The position numbers were made by a program, and so were the translations under genes. From Planctomycetota bacterium (GTDB lineage: Bacteria; Planctomycetota; Planctomycetia; Pirellulales; UBA1268), in NCBI GenBank assembly GCA_003669585.1, contig QWOQ01000007.1, positions 480,694 through 544,693 of the forward strand: a stretch of DNA of 64,000 nt. Reading direction: 5' to 3'. The stretch's first letter is position 1, and the number at the start of each line of letters is the position of its first letter. The notes under the pieces were generated by a model, which did not search any database, was not told the origin of the DNA, and worked only from the letters and a program-made list of their open reading frames with translations. Below are positions 52,364 to 62,085 of the stretch, in pieces.

Positions 52364-53542
52364 ATGAGTCGGAATCGTCGAGGTTTTACGCTTGTTGAGT
52401 TGCTGGTGGTCATCGCGATCATCGGTGTGCTCGTTGGTCTGTTGTTGCCTGCTGTTCAGGCGGCTCGAGAAGCGGCTCGCCGCAGTTCGTGTCAGAACAA
52501 CAACAAACAGCTCGGTCTGGGTCTCCATAACCACCACGACACGCGAAAAGCGTTCCCGGTGGCATCGAGTATTGGCTGGGTTGCAAATAGTGGTTGGACC
52601 AATCACAACCCGGTCGCTGGAAGCACTGCAGTAACCACGAGTGGTTACAGCTGGATGACGCACATTCTTCCTTATATCGAGCAGTCGAATCTCTACAACG
52701 CGATTGTGAGTAAATCGACGGCAACCGATACCTCTGCAGTGCCAAACACCAGCAAGCCATTCGCAGTGTCACCATTTAATGCGCTTCTTTTGGTCGGCAC
52801 CGGAACTGCGATTGCTCCTCCCGCCACGCTGCATGCCTCTTCAGTACAGATTGGTGGTTTCAGGTGCCCAAGTTTTTCTGGAGATCCTAGCTGCGCCTAT
52901 GCAACGCAGGGAGCTGGCGTAGAAACATCGTTTGCCACTGAGCATGCCGGATTGACAACCTATGTCAATTCAGTTGGTTCGAGCGAACCGTTTATTGCAA
53001 TCACTAACTACAAGGCATCGGTAGGAACACACCTTAATTCCACGACAAATAAACCTGACAAAAGCGATGCTTTTATCGGTGGTCTTCAGTACACTGGGAG
53101 TGATACCTCCAATCAAGTTATTGGTGGATCATTCTCGAACATTCGGGATGGATCGAGTAAGACCATTGCCACCAGCGAGAGCAAAGAACGTGGATATGCT
53201 TCTTGGATCGATGGAGCAGAGGCCTTCCATGTTGCATTGGGACCAACCACTGGTGTAGCGAACGTTGCCCCTACTCGAAGTGGTGCAACTTGGGCGACTA
53301 CAGTTCCCACAAATCTGAACAAGGGACCAAAGTCAGCCAATACTTATTCGACCTATTACGAGCCGACTGGTGGATTTGCAGGAAGCGGCGGAAATCATTC
53401 GTGGGGACCGTCGAGTGATCACTCTGGTGGTATTATTATTCATCTGATGTGTGACGGATCAGTTCGTCAAATCTCGGATGATATCGCGTCGAACATCTAC
53501 GCAGGACTCGTTACCCGTTCGAGCGGTGACACAACCGAGTGA
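52364..53542 (+). CDS. DUF1559 protein with prepilin-type N-terminus
   Basis: Product of 392 residues. The ATG at 52364 follows GGAGG. The N-terminus [21 protein letters not shown] and [17 protein letters not shown] is the conserved pilin-like signal and helix; then [15 protein letters not shown]. The body is Ser/Thr/Gly-rich. The C-terminal block [27 protein letters not shown] fits the family's closing motif (HxGGxxxxxxDGSV). It is paralogous to the protein at 20249. A strong terminator follows the stop. Confidence 0.93.
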   Translation: MSRNRRGFTLVELLVVIAIIGVLVGLLLPAVQAAREAARRSSCQNNNKQLGLGLHNHHDTRKAFPVASSIGWVANSGWTNHNPVAGSTAVTTSGYSWMTHILPYIEQSNLYNAIVSKSTATDTSAVPNTSKPFAVSPFNALLLVGTGTAIAPPATLHASSVQIGGFRCPSFSGDPSCAYATQGAGVETSFATEHAGLTTYVNSVGSSEPFIAITNYKASVGTHLNSTTNKPDKSDAFIGGLQYTGSDTSNQVIGGSFSNIRDGSSKTIATSESKERGYASWIDGAEAFHVALGPTTGVANVAPTRSGATWATTVPTNLNKGPKSANTYSTYYEPTGGFAGSGGNHSWGPSSDHSGGIIIHLMCDGSVRQISDDIASNIYAGLVTRSSGDTTE

Positions 53543-53582
53543 TGCTGAGTTTTGAAACGGTTGCAATGATTTGAATTTGATC

Positions 53583-53618
53583 TGGCCGGGGAGGCAACTC
53601 CCCGGCCATTTTCTTTTT
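53583..53618 (+). terminator. Rho-independent terminator of the DUF1559 gene
   Basis: An 11-bp perfect stem (TGGCCGGGGAG, 53583-53593, with CTCCCCGGCCA, 53598-53608) closed by the GNRA tetraloop GCAA, then TTTTCTTTTTTT. It starts 40 bp after the stop codon of the DUF1559 gene. Confidence 0.93.
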
Positions 53619-53705
53619 TTCAAAATGCGACTACCGAGTGTCTGCGGGCTTTCGTCGCTTCAAACACAATTCATTTTCTGTGTATGAACACTCCGGAAAA
53701 CGCCA

Positions 53706-54059
53706 ATGCCTCATACCCTGCCAATTGAAGTCAGTACGCAGGATGTTAAGAACATTCTGCTGACAGCTCCTGCCTCGCATGACGATCTCTTTTTGCTTCT
53801 CGATTGCCGGGAACCAGATGAGCACTCTACTGCCAATATCATTCAGGCAAGGCTTATTCCAATGGGAACGATTCCGTCGAGACTCCAGGAACTTGAGCCG
53901 TGGCGTGACAAACGAATCGTTGTCCACTGCCATCACGGAATGCGAAGTCTTCGGGTAGCACAATGGCTTCGTGAACAAGGCTTCTCGCAGACGCAGAGCA
54001 TGCAAGGGGGCATCGATGCCTGGAGCACTTCTATCGATCCGACAGTTCCCCGTTATTAG
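53706..54059 (+). CDS. Rhodanese-domain protein
   Basis: Product of 117 residues, a single rhodanese domain: LLLDCREPDEHSTANIIQA, then RIVVHCHHGMRSLRVAQWL with the active-site cysteine in CHHGMRS, and MQGGIDAWS at the end. It probably moves sulfane sulfur or persulfide between partners. It lies near the mnmE-like gene; tRNA thiolation links exist in some bacteria, but the genes are convergent, so a functional tie is not shown. Confidence 0.9.
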   Translation: MPHTLPIEVSTQDVKNILLTAPASHDDLFLLLDCREPDEHSTANIIQARLIPMGTIPSRLQELEPWRDKRIVVHCHHGMRSLRVAQWLREQGFSQTQSMQGGIDAWSTSIDPTVPRY

Positions 54060-54112
54060 CTGCGTTTTTCATGCAATTGTGCTTTACAGAAAGAACACAG
54101 AAATAATTTCTC

Positions 54113-55300
54113 TTAGAGAACTTCTCGCAGCGTACCGATGGCTTCTTCCACGTTTGTTGGCAACTGACTCGCTGCTTTTGAAATGAGTTCCAATTGCCGA
54201 TTTGTAAACACGACGGGGCTTCCGATTCTTGGCGGTAGCGGTACGCAAGCACTCACAATGGCACCAATCAGTTCGGTGATCCCTGCTCCAGAAGTTGCCG
54301 ACGTACAAACGACCTTTGAATTTTTTTTTGGATAGCTTTCTTGGAGAATCCGCAGGTTCTCTCCCTGCTCTTGATCCAAATCGATTTTTGAAACGGCAAT
54401 CAGCTGGCCTGAAGCGAATTCCATCTGCAAAAATTCCTGCGTAGAAAAAGTTTTACTATCGATAACGCGAAGAACGAGATCTGCATTTGCAACTGCCGTA
54501 GTTGCACGCTCAATACCTTCTTTTTCGACTGAGCTTATGCCCACGCGAGAAGTCAGCCGTTCGCCGGCCGTATCACAGACATCAAATTCCCAGCCATCAA
54601 ATACAACTCGCATTTCCACCAGATCGCGAGTCGTGCCAGGCTGTTCCGATACGATCGATCGGGAATAGCCTGCCATTGCATTCATGAGGCTACTTTTTCC
54701 AACATTGACTTCACCAGAAAGAACGATCCGCCACGGAGTGACAAGTCTACACCCCACATGCGAAGATTCCAGAAGCTGATTGAGCCTCGCCCTCACAAGA
54801 TCGAGATCGTTTTCTACGACTTGAAGAGAGTCTTGAAGAAGAGCGACGATCGATTGAATCTCTTTTTCCAAAGCACCGGAAAGCTGCCACGCGAGTATTT
54901 TTGCCGCGTGAATTCCTCCTGCTTTGGAAATCGCATGGAGTGCCTCGGCCTCAATACGCGACGATCCATGAATGCTGACAGACCTTCTTTCTTGCCACGC
55001 AATGCGTTGACAACCGATAGATTCAAGATCTCGCACAATTGCTTCACAGGCGGCCAGACCTCCATGGCAATGAATTTCGAGGCTTTCTACAGATCTTCGC
55101 ACAATCAACAATTGCTCCCCCCTCTCCCCGCCCCAACGACCGTAGGCAAGCGCACCGTCTACACGATCTCTCAGCGACGCGTGGCCACGGGGCACGAAGA
55201 ATCTTTCCGCTGCAACAATTGCTGAAAGTCCCTGCACCGCAATAACGGCCAGAGCACCTCGGCCAGCGGCCGTCAGAAGGGTAACAATTGTTTCTTGCAT
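54113..55300 (-). CDS. mnmE: MnmE-like tRNA modification GTPase, shortened C-terminus
   Basis: Product of 395 residues from the ATG at 55300 (MQETIVTLLTAAGRGALAVIAVQG), matching the MnmE N-terminal domain; the longer upstream frame has no family features. The tetrahydrofolate-binding domain includes ESLEIHCHGG and RIEAEALHAISKA. G motifs: GEVNVGKSS (G1), PGTTRD (G2), DTAGER (G3) and SKIDLD in place of NKxD (G4). The essential C-terminal motif C(I/L)GK of canonical MnmE is missing; the protein ends at IGTLREVL. In MnmE that cysteine is needed for wobble-uridine modification, so this protein may have lost or changed that function. Confidence 0.85.
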   Translation of the reverse strand: MQETIVTLLTAAGRGALAVIAVQGLSAIVAAERFFVPRGHASLRDRVDGALAYGRWGGERGEQLLIVRRSVESLEIHCHGGLAACEAIVRDLESIGCQRIAWQERRSVSIHGSSRIEAEALHAISKAGGIHAAKILAWQLSGALEKEIQSIVALLQDSLQVVENDLDLVRARLNQLLESSHVGCRLVTPWRIVLSGEVNVGKSSLMNAMAGYSRSIVSEQPGTTRDLVEMRVVFDGWEFDVCDTAGERLTSRVGISSVEKEGIERATTAVANADLVLRVIDSKTFSTQEFLQMEFASGQLIAVSKIDLDQEQGENLRILQESYPKKNSKVVCTSATSGAGITELIGAIVSACVPLPPRIGSPVVFTNRQLELISKAASQLPTNVEEAIGTLREVL

Positions 55301-55561
55301 GGATTGCCTCACAAGAGATCCTCCAGTTGAACTCCAGAGAAACTCACTTTTATTGTTGTACAGGCCTGTTTGAAATGAATCTTCTTCGTTTTGCAACCGC
55401 TCTGCCATGCAACTGATTCCTTTGACCTGCAGCATCAGCATCGTCGTCATACATGGACTGACACAAATGGATTATTTTTCCAATGAAGTTATTGTCTGAA
55501 AATTGTCGTCGCACTCCTTAAAATGTGGTGCATAGTTACTTGAATTGTCGTTCCAATTTCC

Positions 55562-56128
55562 ATGCTCAGGGATACTCGGCCGATGCAATATGTTTTTTCG
55601 AGAATCGCCATACTAGGCATTCTTGTGGCAGGTATGTCTCTGACAGGAGATCTCGACTGGCTCAGGCACAAAGCCGATCAATTCTCTCACGGCCAATCGC
55701 CACGTGTTGAGAGCATTCACAATTCCGACGTTTCACGTTTGCCGAATCCACAGCCCGAAGTATCGCCTGCATACCATAAGCATTCCCTCAGTCAGAACGT
55801 CAATGCGATTGATCTGAATTCTATTTCCCCAGGGACGCGACTGGTTATTGCAGTTGGAACGCACACGATCTTTATCGATATGATCAATCCAGCGATCGGA
55901 GAAGCCTTTACTTCGATTGACGGTTCTGGAGAGAATCCCCGTCGATCGATCGTTGTTGCTCGTGATCCACTCAATTCGGCAGGGTCTTTTCCAAAAGAGG
56001 TTCACACACAAGGACGACTCACCGTGGGGGGAGCGATTGCAATTTCTCCTCTGCAAAATCCTCGCTCTTCTACGGCGCATGAACCGCAGATTTTTGGACC
56101 AGTGCGAAGTCTTTCGATTGAGCGATAA
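55562..56128 (+). CDS. Hypothetical membrane-anchored protein
   Basis: Product of 188 residues with one N-terminal hydrophobic segment (YVFSRIAILGILVAGMSLTG) that may be a signal peptide or anchor. The mature part contains AIDLNSISPGTRLVIAVGTHTIFIDMINPAIGEAF, a plausible small beta domain, and a low-complexity tail. No family recognised. The ATG at 55562 or a later one at 55583 could be used. Confidence 0.55.
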   Translation: MLRDTRPMQYVFSRIAILGILVAGMSLTGDLDWLRHKADQFSHGQSPRVESIHNSDVSRLPNPQPEVSPAYHKHSLSQNVNAIDLNSISPGTRLVIAVGTHTIFIDMINPAIGEAFTSIDGSGENPRRSIVVARDPLNSAGSFPKEVHTQGRLTVGGAIAISPLQNPRSSTAHEPQIFGPVRSLSIER

Positions 56129-56136
56129 GACCGTTT

Positions 56137-56898
56137 TTAGTTTGGTGTCTTGCCACCGTTGACCGCGATTGTTTGCCCACTGACAAAAGCCGCCTCTTCG
56201 CTTGCAAGATAGACTGCAGCCCAACCAACTTCTTCGGCCTTTCCCCAACGTCCCGCCGGAACAGTCGTGAGATAGGCATCCTTGTCGCTTTGAGGATCAT
56301 CCTTGTGACGCTCTACTGGAATCCAACCAGGGGCGATCATATTGACCGTGATTCCATACGGAGCAAGTTCGCGGCACATGCTTCTTGACCATCCAATCTG
56401 TCCTCCCTTGGCTGCAACGTATGCGCTAAACGGAGAAACACTTGCGAGATAGACCTCGCTGGTGATGTTGATAATACGTCCCCAACGGCGGCTTTTCATG
56501 CCCGGCAGTGCGCGTCGAGCAAGGAGATAGGGGCTCTTCACAAAAAAGTCGAGCATCTGCTGATAAAAATCCCAGTCGTACTCTTCGATCGGTTTTTGCG
56601 GCTGCGCAGGTGTTGCATTGACGACAACGATATCCACCGGACCGAGTTTTTTCTCAGTTTCGCAAAAGAGGCGATCGATGTCTTGCTCGTCATCTACGCT
56701 TGAACGAATCAACTCGGCCGTGATCCCAGCAGCACGAAGTTCTTCGAGTGCTGATTCGGCTCTGGACTGAACGTTGGCGTAGTTGAGCGCCACCTTTGCC
56801 CCAGCTTTTCCAATACACATCGCGGTCGCTTTTCCGAGCCCCGTCGAGCTTCCGGTGACAATCGCGACTTTTCCGGCAAGTGAGAATGGTGCTGGCAT
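56137..56898 (-). CDS. Short-chain dehydrogenase/reductase
   Basis: Product of 253 residues from the ATG at 56898 (MPAPFSLAGKVAIVTGSSTGLGKATAM); a TTG 36 bp upstream is possible. SDR landmarks: nucleotide-binding TGSSTGLGKA near residue 15, DIVVVNATPAQPQ (NAG-like region), ITSEVYLASVSPFSAYVAAKGG with catalytic Ser, Tyr and Lys (YVAAK), and a PGW-type end GWIPVERHKDDP. It is an NAD(P)-dependent oxidoreductase of unknown substrate, 54 bp downstream of rpsA. Confidence 0.92.
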   Translation of the reverse strand: MPAPFSLAGKVAIVTGSSTGLGKATAMCIGKAGAKVALNYANVQSRAESALEELRAAGITAELIRSSVDDEQDIDRLFCETEKKLGPVDIVVVNATPAQPQKPIEEYDWDFYQQMLDFFVKSPYLLARRALPGMKSRRWGRIINITSEVYLASVSPFSAYVAAKGGQIGWSRSMCRELAPYGITVNMIAPGWIPVERHKDDPQSDKDAYLTTVPAGRWGKAEEVGWAAVYLASEEAAFVSGQTIAVNGGKTPN

Positions 56899-56952
56899 GG
56901 TAGTTCTGTTTGTACCTATTTCCTCTTCAGACAAACTCGGCTATTGCTGGCA

Positions 56953-58641
56953 TCAACTACCGGCTGCTGTCTCTTCGGCCTCTCGCTCCGCAGACCACCC
57001 CACTCGTTTTCGCGAGAGACCAATTTTTCGATCGTCGGTATCAACGCGAAGAATTTTCACTTCAATAGGATCGCCTACTTTGACGATCTCTTCGGCGTTT
57101 TCAATTTTCTCGTCGGAAAGCTCCGAGATGTGAAGCAATCCCTCGAGGCCATCCTCGAGGCCGACAAACACTCCGAAGTTTGTAAGCTTCGTGACGGTGC
57201 CGCTGACGATCTGCCCCGACTTATATCGCGACGGAATATCTGTTGTCCAAGGATCATCCTGCATCTGCTTGAGTCCCAAGGCGATGCGGCGACGCTGCTG
57301 ATCAACACTGATCACCTTGCATTCAATCTCTTTTCCCTTTTCAACCACTTCGCTCGGATGTGTCACCTTGCGAGTCCACGACATGTCTGTGACGTGGAGC
57401 AGCCCATCAATGCCTTCGTCGATCTCAATAAAGGCTCCGTAATTGGTGAGGTTTCGAACAACCCCCTTCACAATCGCTCCTTCGGGATAATCAGCGGCCA
57501 CTTTTTCCCATGGATTTTGTTGGGTTTGCTTCATTCCCAAGGATATTTCCTGCTTATCCTTGTTGATTGCCAGCACAACAACTTCCACTTCGTCTCCCGG
57601 CTTCACAATCTCGCTGGGATGACTCACCCGCTTCGTCCAGCTCATTTCGCTGATGTGAACCAGTCCTTCGACGCCGTCTTCAAGTTTCACAAACGCGCCG
57701 TAGCTCATCACATTGACGACCGAACCCTTGGCGACTGTGTCGACAGGGTACTTCTCAGCAACCTTGGCCCACGGACTCGCGGTACGCTGCTTGAGTCCAA
57801 GAGCGATCTTTTCCCGCTCTCGATCGATGTGAAGTACCTGAACTTCAATTTCTTGATCGATGGTCACCATCTCCGATGGATGACCGATGCGACCCCAACT
57901 CATATCAGTGATGTGCAACAAGCCGTCGATGCCACCCAAATCAACAAATGCACCAAAGTCAGCAAGATTTTTCACGATGCCGCGTCGCACCTGTCCGACG
58001 TCGAGCGTTTCCATCAACTGCTTCTTGCGTTCGGTGCGTTCTTCTTCGATCAGCGATCGACGAGAAACTACAATATTGCGACGCGCTTCATCGATCTTCA
58101 GTACCAAACACTGAATCGCGCGGCCGACATAGTCGCCAATATCTGCTGGGCGTCGGATGTCAACCTGACTCGCCGGAAGAAATACATTCACTCCAGAGAT
58201 ATCGACCAGCAAACCGCCCTTGATTTTTCGGGTCACGAAGCCAGTAACGACGTCATTTTCATGGACGCTCTCCATGACTCGCAACCAATCTTCGATCCTT
58301 CTGGCTTTACGTTTAGACAGCGTAACAATGCCACGCTGTTCTTCGAGCGAGCCGTCTTCGAACTCTTCCAAGAGCACCTTGACGGTGTCTCCAATTTGAG
58401 GAGCCGGTTCGGTTTCATCCCATTCGTTGCGATGGATTTGACCTTCGCTCTTATAACCAACATCGACGAGCACAAACTCATCATCGACTCGCAGCACTTT
58501 TCCCAGAAGAACCGAATTGACACTGAGGGTTCCTGTGCCGATTGAGTATTCGCCAGCTTCAGCACCGCTCATGGCGGCTTCGATCTCAAGGCTCAGTTCG
58601 TTGTCGGTATCCAGTTCACGGATGAGGTTGCGGTTGACCAT
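56953..58641 (-). CDS. rpsA: 30S ribosomal protein S1
   Basis: Product of 562 residues with six S1 (OB-fold) domains. Repeats are marked by GGLLVDISGVNVFLP, NLADFGAFVDLGGIDGLLHITDMSW, VMSYGAFVKLEDGVEGLVHISEMSW, NLTNYGAFIEIDEGIDGLLHVTDMSW and LTNFGVFVGLEDGLEGLLHISELS (each under 26 residues as domain cores; key pieces GAFVDLGGIDGL, GAFVKLEDGVEGL, GAFIEIDEGIDGL, GVFVGLEDGLEGL). Length and domain number match bacterial S1, which helps mRNA bind the small subunit. A long antisense frame over the gene is a codon-composition shadow. Confidence 0.96.
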   Translation of the reverse strand: MVNRNLIRELDTDNELSLEIEAAMSGAEAGEYSIGTGTLSVNSVLLGKVLRVDDEFVLVDVGYKSEGQIHRNEWDETEPAPQIGDTVKVLLEEFEDGSLEEQRGIVTLSKRKARRIEDWLRVMESVHENDVVTGFVTRKIKGGLLVDISGVNVFLPASQVDIRRPADIGDYVGRAIQCLVLKIDEARRNIVVSRRSLIEEERTERKKQLMETLDVGQVRRGIVKNLADFGAFVDLGGIDGLLHITDMSWGRIGHPSEMVTIDQEIEVQVLHIDREREKIALGLKQRTASPWAKVAEKYPVDTVAKGSVVNVMSYGAFVKLEDGVEGLVHISEMSWTKRVSHPSEIVKPGDEVEVVVLAINKDKQEISLGMKQTQQNPWEKVAADYPEGAIVKGVVRNLTNYGAFIEIDEGIDGLLHVTDMSWTRKVTHPSEVVEKGKEIECKVISVDQQRRRIALGLKQMQDDPWTTDIPSRYKSGQIVSGTVTKLTNFGVFVGLEDGLEGLLHISELSDEKIENAEEIVKVGDPIEVKILRVDTDDRKIGLSRKRVGWSAEREAEETAAGS

Positions 58642-59193
58642 TGGGGAATAGGGAGGGGGGTTTGAGAAATAAAACTGCCTCTACGGTTCCGACGTGCACA
58701 ACAAGCACACTCCATTCTCAGACCCTTCTGGATGCCAAGACAGCATCAACAGAGCGAAGGTCCTTTACGAGAATGTCGAATCCCAGAGACAGCGAACAAT
58801 CTGCGACCAACTCTTTTCTGCGATCGTTGATGCCTTGAATTCCACAGTCGCCCCTGCGGCGAAGCCTAGTTTCCTTCAAAGCCATACAAAAGCCAAAAAT
58901 CCCGGCGATCAAAAATCTGTACGGGAAAAATCAGCTGCGAAAGCGACGGGGAGTGTAGCAGGATGCCGCAGAACCAACAATTGGTGCGGTCTAAACAGCC
59001 TTCCAAGTCTTCCTGGGCTGCCCCACCCCTCGCGCAGTCGCAAACAAGGACCAAGAGGCTTCACGCAGCCGAAGACCATAGCGAGGACGGTACGTGTTTC
59101 TTTCAAAGAGCACTTGTACCATTTATTGTGTTGAAGACTCCATTGTCGAAGGCTTTTTTAGCCGAACCACCTTAGAACCCCCGAAGAATTTTC
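58642..59193. other. Intergenic region upstream of rpsA and the transglutaminase gene
   Basis: 552 bp without a convincing gene. Several open frames read through, but none shows a family pattern or good start. The rpsA promoter should lie near 58700-58800 on the minus strand. No conserved structure is obvious. Confidence 0.4.
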
Positions 59194-60243
59194 ATGACAA
59201 CATCGACGCATGGAAACTATCGAACAACTTTAAACCACGACGTTTTCTGGAATACAGGCTCACGATTGAGCCTCTTTTCAGTTCGTCGCGAAATGCTCGT
59301 TGGCAGCCTTTGCTCTCTCGCTTGTCTTGTTCCATCGATCGCCGCTGCACAATTTCTCGAAGATGCTCCAGTCGCTCCTGGCGGATTGACCTTAGGGGAT
59401 GTACGACATCAGCGGTTTCGCGTTGGTATTAAAGTTACTGCAGAAGGTGGTCCGTGCAAAAGCATTTACGCAACGATGCCGGTGCCGAGTTCGTGGCCGG
59501 AACAGCAGGTTCAGATACTGTCAGAGGATCTTTCACCAAACGTAAGCACGCTCAAATATCGGATCGTCACGAATGGCGTGAAACAGATGATTGTGGAAAT
59601 TCCAGATCTCGCTGCGGGCGACAAGGCCCATGCCATCATTACGTTTAATCTCGAACGAGCCGCCATTCTTGCGCCCAAAGATACTCGCGGATATCAGATT
59701 CCTTCTAAAACCGACCGCTCGATGCGGATTTTTTTGGGGACCAGTCCGTTTATTGAAACTCGTCAACCCAAAATCGTACGGATGGCAAAAGAGGCAACTG
59801 TTGACCTCGAGGGATGGGGGAAAGTCGAAGCTATTTACGATGTGGTTCGCGAAAAAGTCGAATACCGAAATGGTCCGCTCAAGGGAGCCGCGAGAGCTCT
59901 CAACGACGGCTGGGGAGACTGTGAAGAACTGACTTGCCTGTTTATTGCCGCATGTCGCTCACAAGGCATCCCAGCAAGAACTGTTTGGGTCGAGGGACAC
60001 TGCTATCCAGAATTTTATCTCGTTGACGCGACCGGTGCAGGCTGGTGGTTTCCATGTCAGGCGGCCGGTACAAAATCGTTTGGGGCGATGCCGGATCAAC
60101 TTCCGATCCTTCAAAAAGGAGATAACTTTCGCGATCCTGATCGGCCCGGCGAAAGCTTGCGATACATGTCAGAATTTATTAGGGGATCTGCAGTGAAAGG
60201 GGCCGGAACGCCAAGAGTCGAATTCGTGCGAGAGGCTGCGTAG
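59194..60243 (+). CDS. Exported transglutaminase-like protein
   Basis: Product of 349 residues. A signal or anchor segment lies near residues 34-52 (MLVGSLCSLACLVPSIAAA). The transglutaminase-like catalytic domain is at about 215-300: NDGWGDCEELTCLFIAACRSQGIPARTVWVEGHCYPEFYLVDATG (pieces GDCEELTCLF, GIPARTVWVEGH and YPEFYLVD), giving the Cys-His-Asp triad (C in GDCEE, H in EGH, D in VDATG). These enzymes are mostly proteases or protein-crosslinking enzymes in bacteria. Confidence 0.87.
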   Translation: MTTSTHGNYRTTLNHDVFWNTGSRLSLFSVRREMLVGSLCSLACLVPSIAAAQFLEDAPVAPGGLTLGDVRHQRFRVGIKVTAEGGPCKSIYATMPVPSSWPEQQVQILSEDLSPNVSTLKYRIVTNGVKQMIVEIPDLAAGDKAHAIITFNLERAAILAPKDTRGYQIPSKTDRSMRIFLGTSPFIETRQPKIVRMAKEATVDLEGWGKVEAIYDVVREKVEYRNGPLKGAARALNDGWGDCEELTCLFIAACRSQGIPARTVWVEGHCYPEFYLVDATGAGWWFPCQAAGTKSFGAMPDQLPILQKGDNFRDPDRPGESLRYMSEFIRGSAVKGAGTPRVEFVREAA

Positions 60244-60337
60244 GCTGAAAAAATTTCGCCTCGAGCCGTACCCCCACTCACGTTTTTACATTGTTACAAA
60301 CGGTTTCAAAACTATTTCCTGTTCGTGAGAGATTCCT

Positions 60338-60925
60338 GTGAACCCTCCGACTTCTTCGTCAACTATCTTTTCAGACTCGTTTGAAGTACCGGCATCAAAG
60401 CCATCGACTGCGTCGGTTTTTCCTCTTTCCTCGCGACCAACTCGGCTCTCACAACTGAGAACCATTGTTCGTTGGTTTACGATGCCGATCTCAATCTCGG
60501 CACTCTTGGGAATGCTTCCGGCGCTGGTGCACCTTTCGAGCCTCCCAGAACAGCCTCCCTACGTGAAGATTGCCCTCCTGATAGGACTTCTCGAACTGGC
60601 CTACGCCATCTGGCTCTCGATTGCGCCAGACTGTGCCTCTTTGTGGGTTTTGATGATCGTTCTCACCGGATCAACCGCGATGTACGCAGCGGCAATGGCC
60701 ATCGTGCTCGTGTCAATTCCCGACGAGGGAATGCCTTTAGGCCTCGACGCCGTAGAAAGGCATCAAGTACTCGTCTGGTGTGCTGGCAAGGTGATTCTTT
60801 CGCTGTCCCTTGCAATGATCTGCGGTCGCAGCTCGATTCGTTGGCATCACTTTAGTGAGGACATTCGAATCTCGCCGGGGAAATTACTTTTGGGCCGGGG
60901 CGAACCACCGTTCCACAATCGGTAA
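60338..60925 (+). CDS. Hypothetical integral membrane protein
   Basis: Product of 195 residues from a GTG start. About four hydrophobic segments: ISISALLGMLPALVHL, VKIALLIGLLELAYAIWLS, LWVLMIVLTGSTAMYAAAMAIVL (piece LMIVLTGSTAMYAAAMAI) and VLVWCAGKVILSLSLAMIC. No family motif recognised. The 3' end overlaps the convergent gene at 60884 by 42 bp. Confidence 0.65.
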   Translation: MNPPTSSSTIFSDSFEVPASKPSTASVFPLSSRPTRLSQLRTIVRWFTMPISISALLGMLPALVHLSSLPEQPPYVKIALLIGLLELAYAIWLSIAPDCASLWVLMIVLTGSTAMYAAAMAIVLVSIPDEGMPLGLDAVERHQVLVWCAGKVILSLSLAMICGRSSIRWHHFSEDIRISPGKLLLGRGEPPFHNR

Positions 60926-61771
60926 GTCAGCCGCTTTCCATGCCGATTCAAGTCGATCACCGGAAAGCTTGACAATCTTTTCCCGACCTCGTCCTGCCAG
61001 CGTCGAACGATCAGCCCACGGAGTGACTGGGCCATCGTAGCCGACCGCCTCAAGTGCCTTCAGAATTGAAGCGGTGTCGATCACGCCAGTTTCACCCGGC
61101 ATGAGTCGCTGCGCATGTGTGAGAGTCTCGGCTGGAACATCTTGGGGCGCATCGGAAAGTCTTACATCGACAATTCTTCCCGTTGGGATTTGTGAAATCA
61201 TGTCGGCTAAATGGCCGGCAATATGCATTCCCCACACATCGACGACAATGCCGACGCTCTGATGTGCAGAACCGACCAAGGCGATGAGTTTGTCGAGCGA
61301 GTGCACAAATTCGTGCTGCTTGTTGGCACGCGCTTCAGCCTCGGGAACGATTGCAAGACCGAGTTTGATACTGCGACTTGCGAGAAGATTTCCGAGCGTT
61401 TCAAGTCGCCCGCAATGAAATTCAAAATTATCTTTAAACGCCCGCTCGTTGCAGGCCGGACTCACTGTTGCGACCGCGCGAAGAGCGTCGGCTGACGCCG
61501 CCACATCCAGCTGCGATGCAAGCGTCTCAAGATCGCGGTTAAAAATTTCGTCATCCGCTTCCCAAGCTACCGGCAACATAAAGACGCCGTTGGACAATCG
61601 TGCGCTCACCATCAAGCGTCTTGCATGAGTGACGCTGAAGGCATCGGATTGATGTTTAAAGTCGATCAGATCCATATCCATTGAATCAAAACCGAACGAT
61701 AGCGCCAGTTCGATCAACTCGCTGGGTCTTCCTGAAAGAGGTAGCCCGAACATGCTGAGATTACGAAACAT
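60884..61771 (-). CDS. Sugar phosphate isomerase/epimerase family protein
   Basis: Product of 295 residues from the ATG at 61771 (MFRNLSMFGLPLSGRPSELIELA); a TTG 6 bp upstream is possible. TIM-barrel signs: FGFDSMDMDLIDF, NDFEFHCGRLETLG-like region KDNFEFHCGRLETLG, IKLGLAIVPEAEA, QSVGIVVDVWGMHIAG with Asp and His, IVDVRLSDAPQD, PGETGVIDTASILKALEAVGYDG (pieces GETGVIDTASIL and VGYDGPVTPWAD). The last strand has PVTPWAD instead of the common VEx, and one usual Glu is replaced, so it is an AP-endonuclease-2-like protein with possibly altered metal binding. Confidence 0.78.
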   Translation of the reverse strand: MFRNLSMFGLPLSGRPSELIELALSFGFDSMDMDLIDFKHQSDAFSVTHARRLMVSARLSNGVFMLPVAWEADDEIFNRDLETLASQLDVAASADALRAVATVSPACNERAFKDNFEFHCGRLETLGNLLASRSIKLGLAIVPEAEARANKQHEFVHSLDKLIALVGSAHQSVGIVVDVWGMHIAGHLADMISQIPTGRIVDVRLSDAPQDVPAETLTHAQRLMPGETGVIDTASILKALEAVGYDGPVTPWADRSTLAGRGREKIVKLSGDRLESAWKAADLPIVERWFAPAQK

Positions 61772-62085
61772 AAACAATCATCTCCCGAAACGGCGTTTCC
61801 AACCTGTGCAACAGGCCTCGCCCGAAAACCCGCCCGACGGCGAACTTGAGGACTTAGGAAGTATGGACCAGCACGACGAATTTTTGAAGGCGTACCTCGA
61901 TGAGCCGATCATTTTGAGTTCCTTGTCTCTTGATTTGAGTTTGAGAGGCGATTTCCAACCTCTTTTTCTCTGGAGGCTCAAACTCCTCCGAAACTGTTTT
62001 TGACCTCGGACGTTTTATATTCGGGCAGCAAACAGCGACTGATTTGCACGGCACTGGTTTTTCGTCGCTTCCGGAGATTTTTGTG
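61772..62085. other. Intergenic region, no gene seen
   Basis: Divergent region between the isomerase and the DUF1549/1553 gene. Open frames are short or antisense. GGAG at 62069-62075 precedes the ATG at 62086. Confidence 0.4.

Noticed and set aside
56944-58545. 533-codon open frame antisense to rpsA
   Set aside because: It exactly mirrors the S1 repeats on the other strand, has no signal, family motif or ribosome binding site, and reflects codon composition.
58694-59134. 146-codon open frame upstream of the transglutaminase gene
   Set aside because: Low-complexity composition, no start signal and no family pattern.
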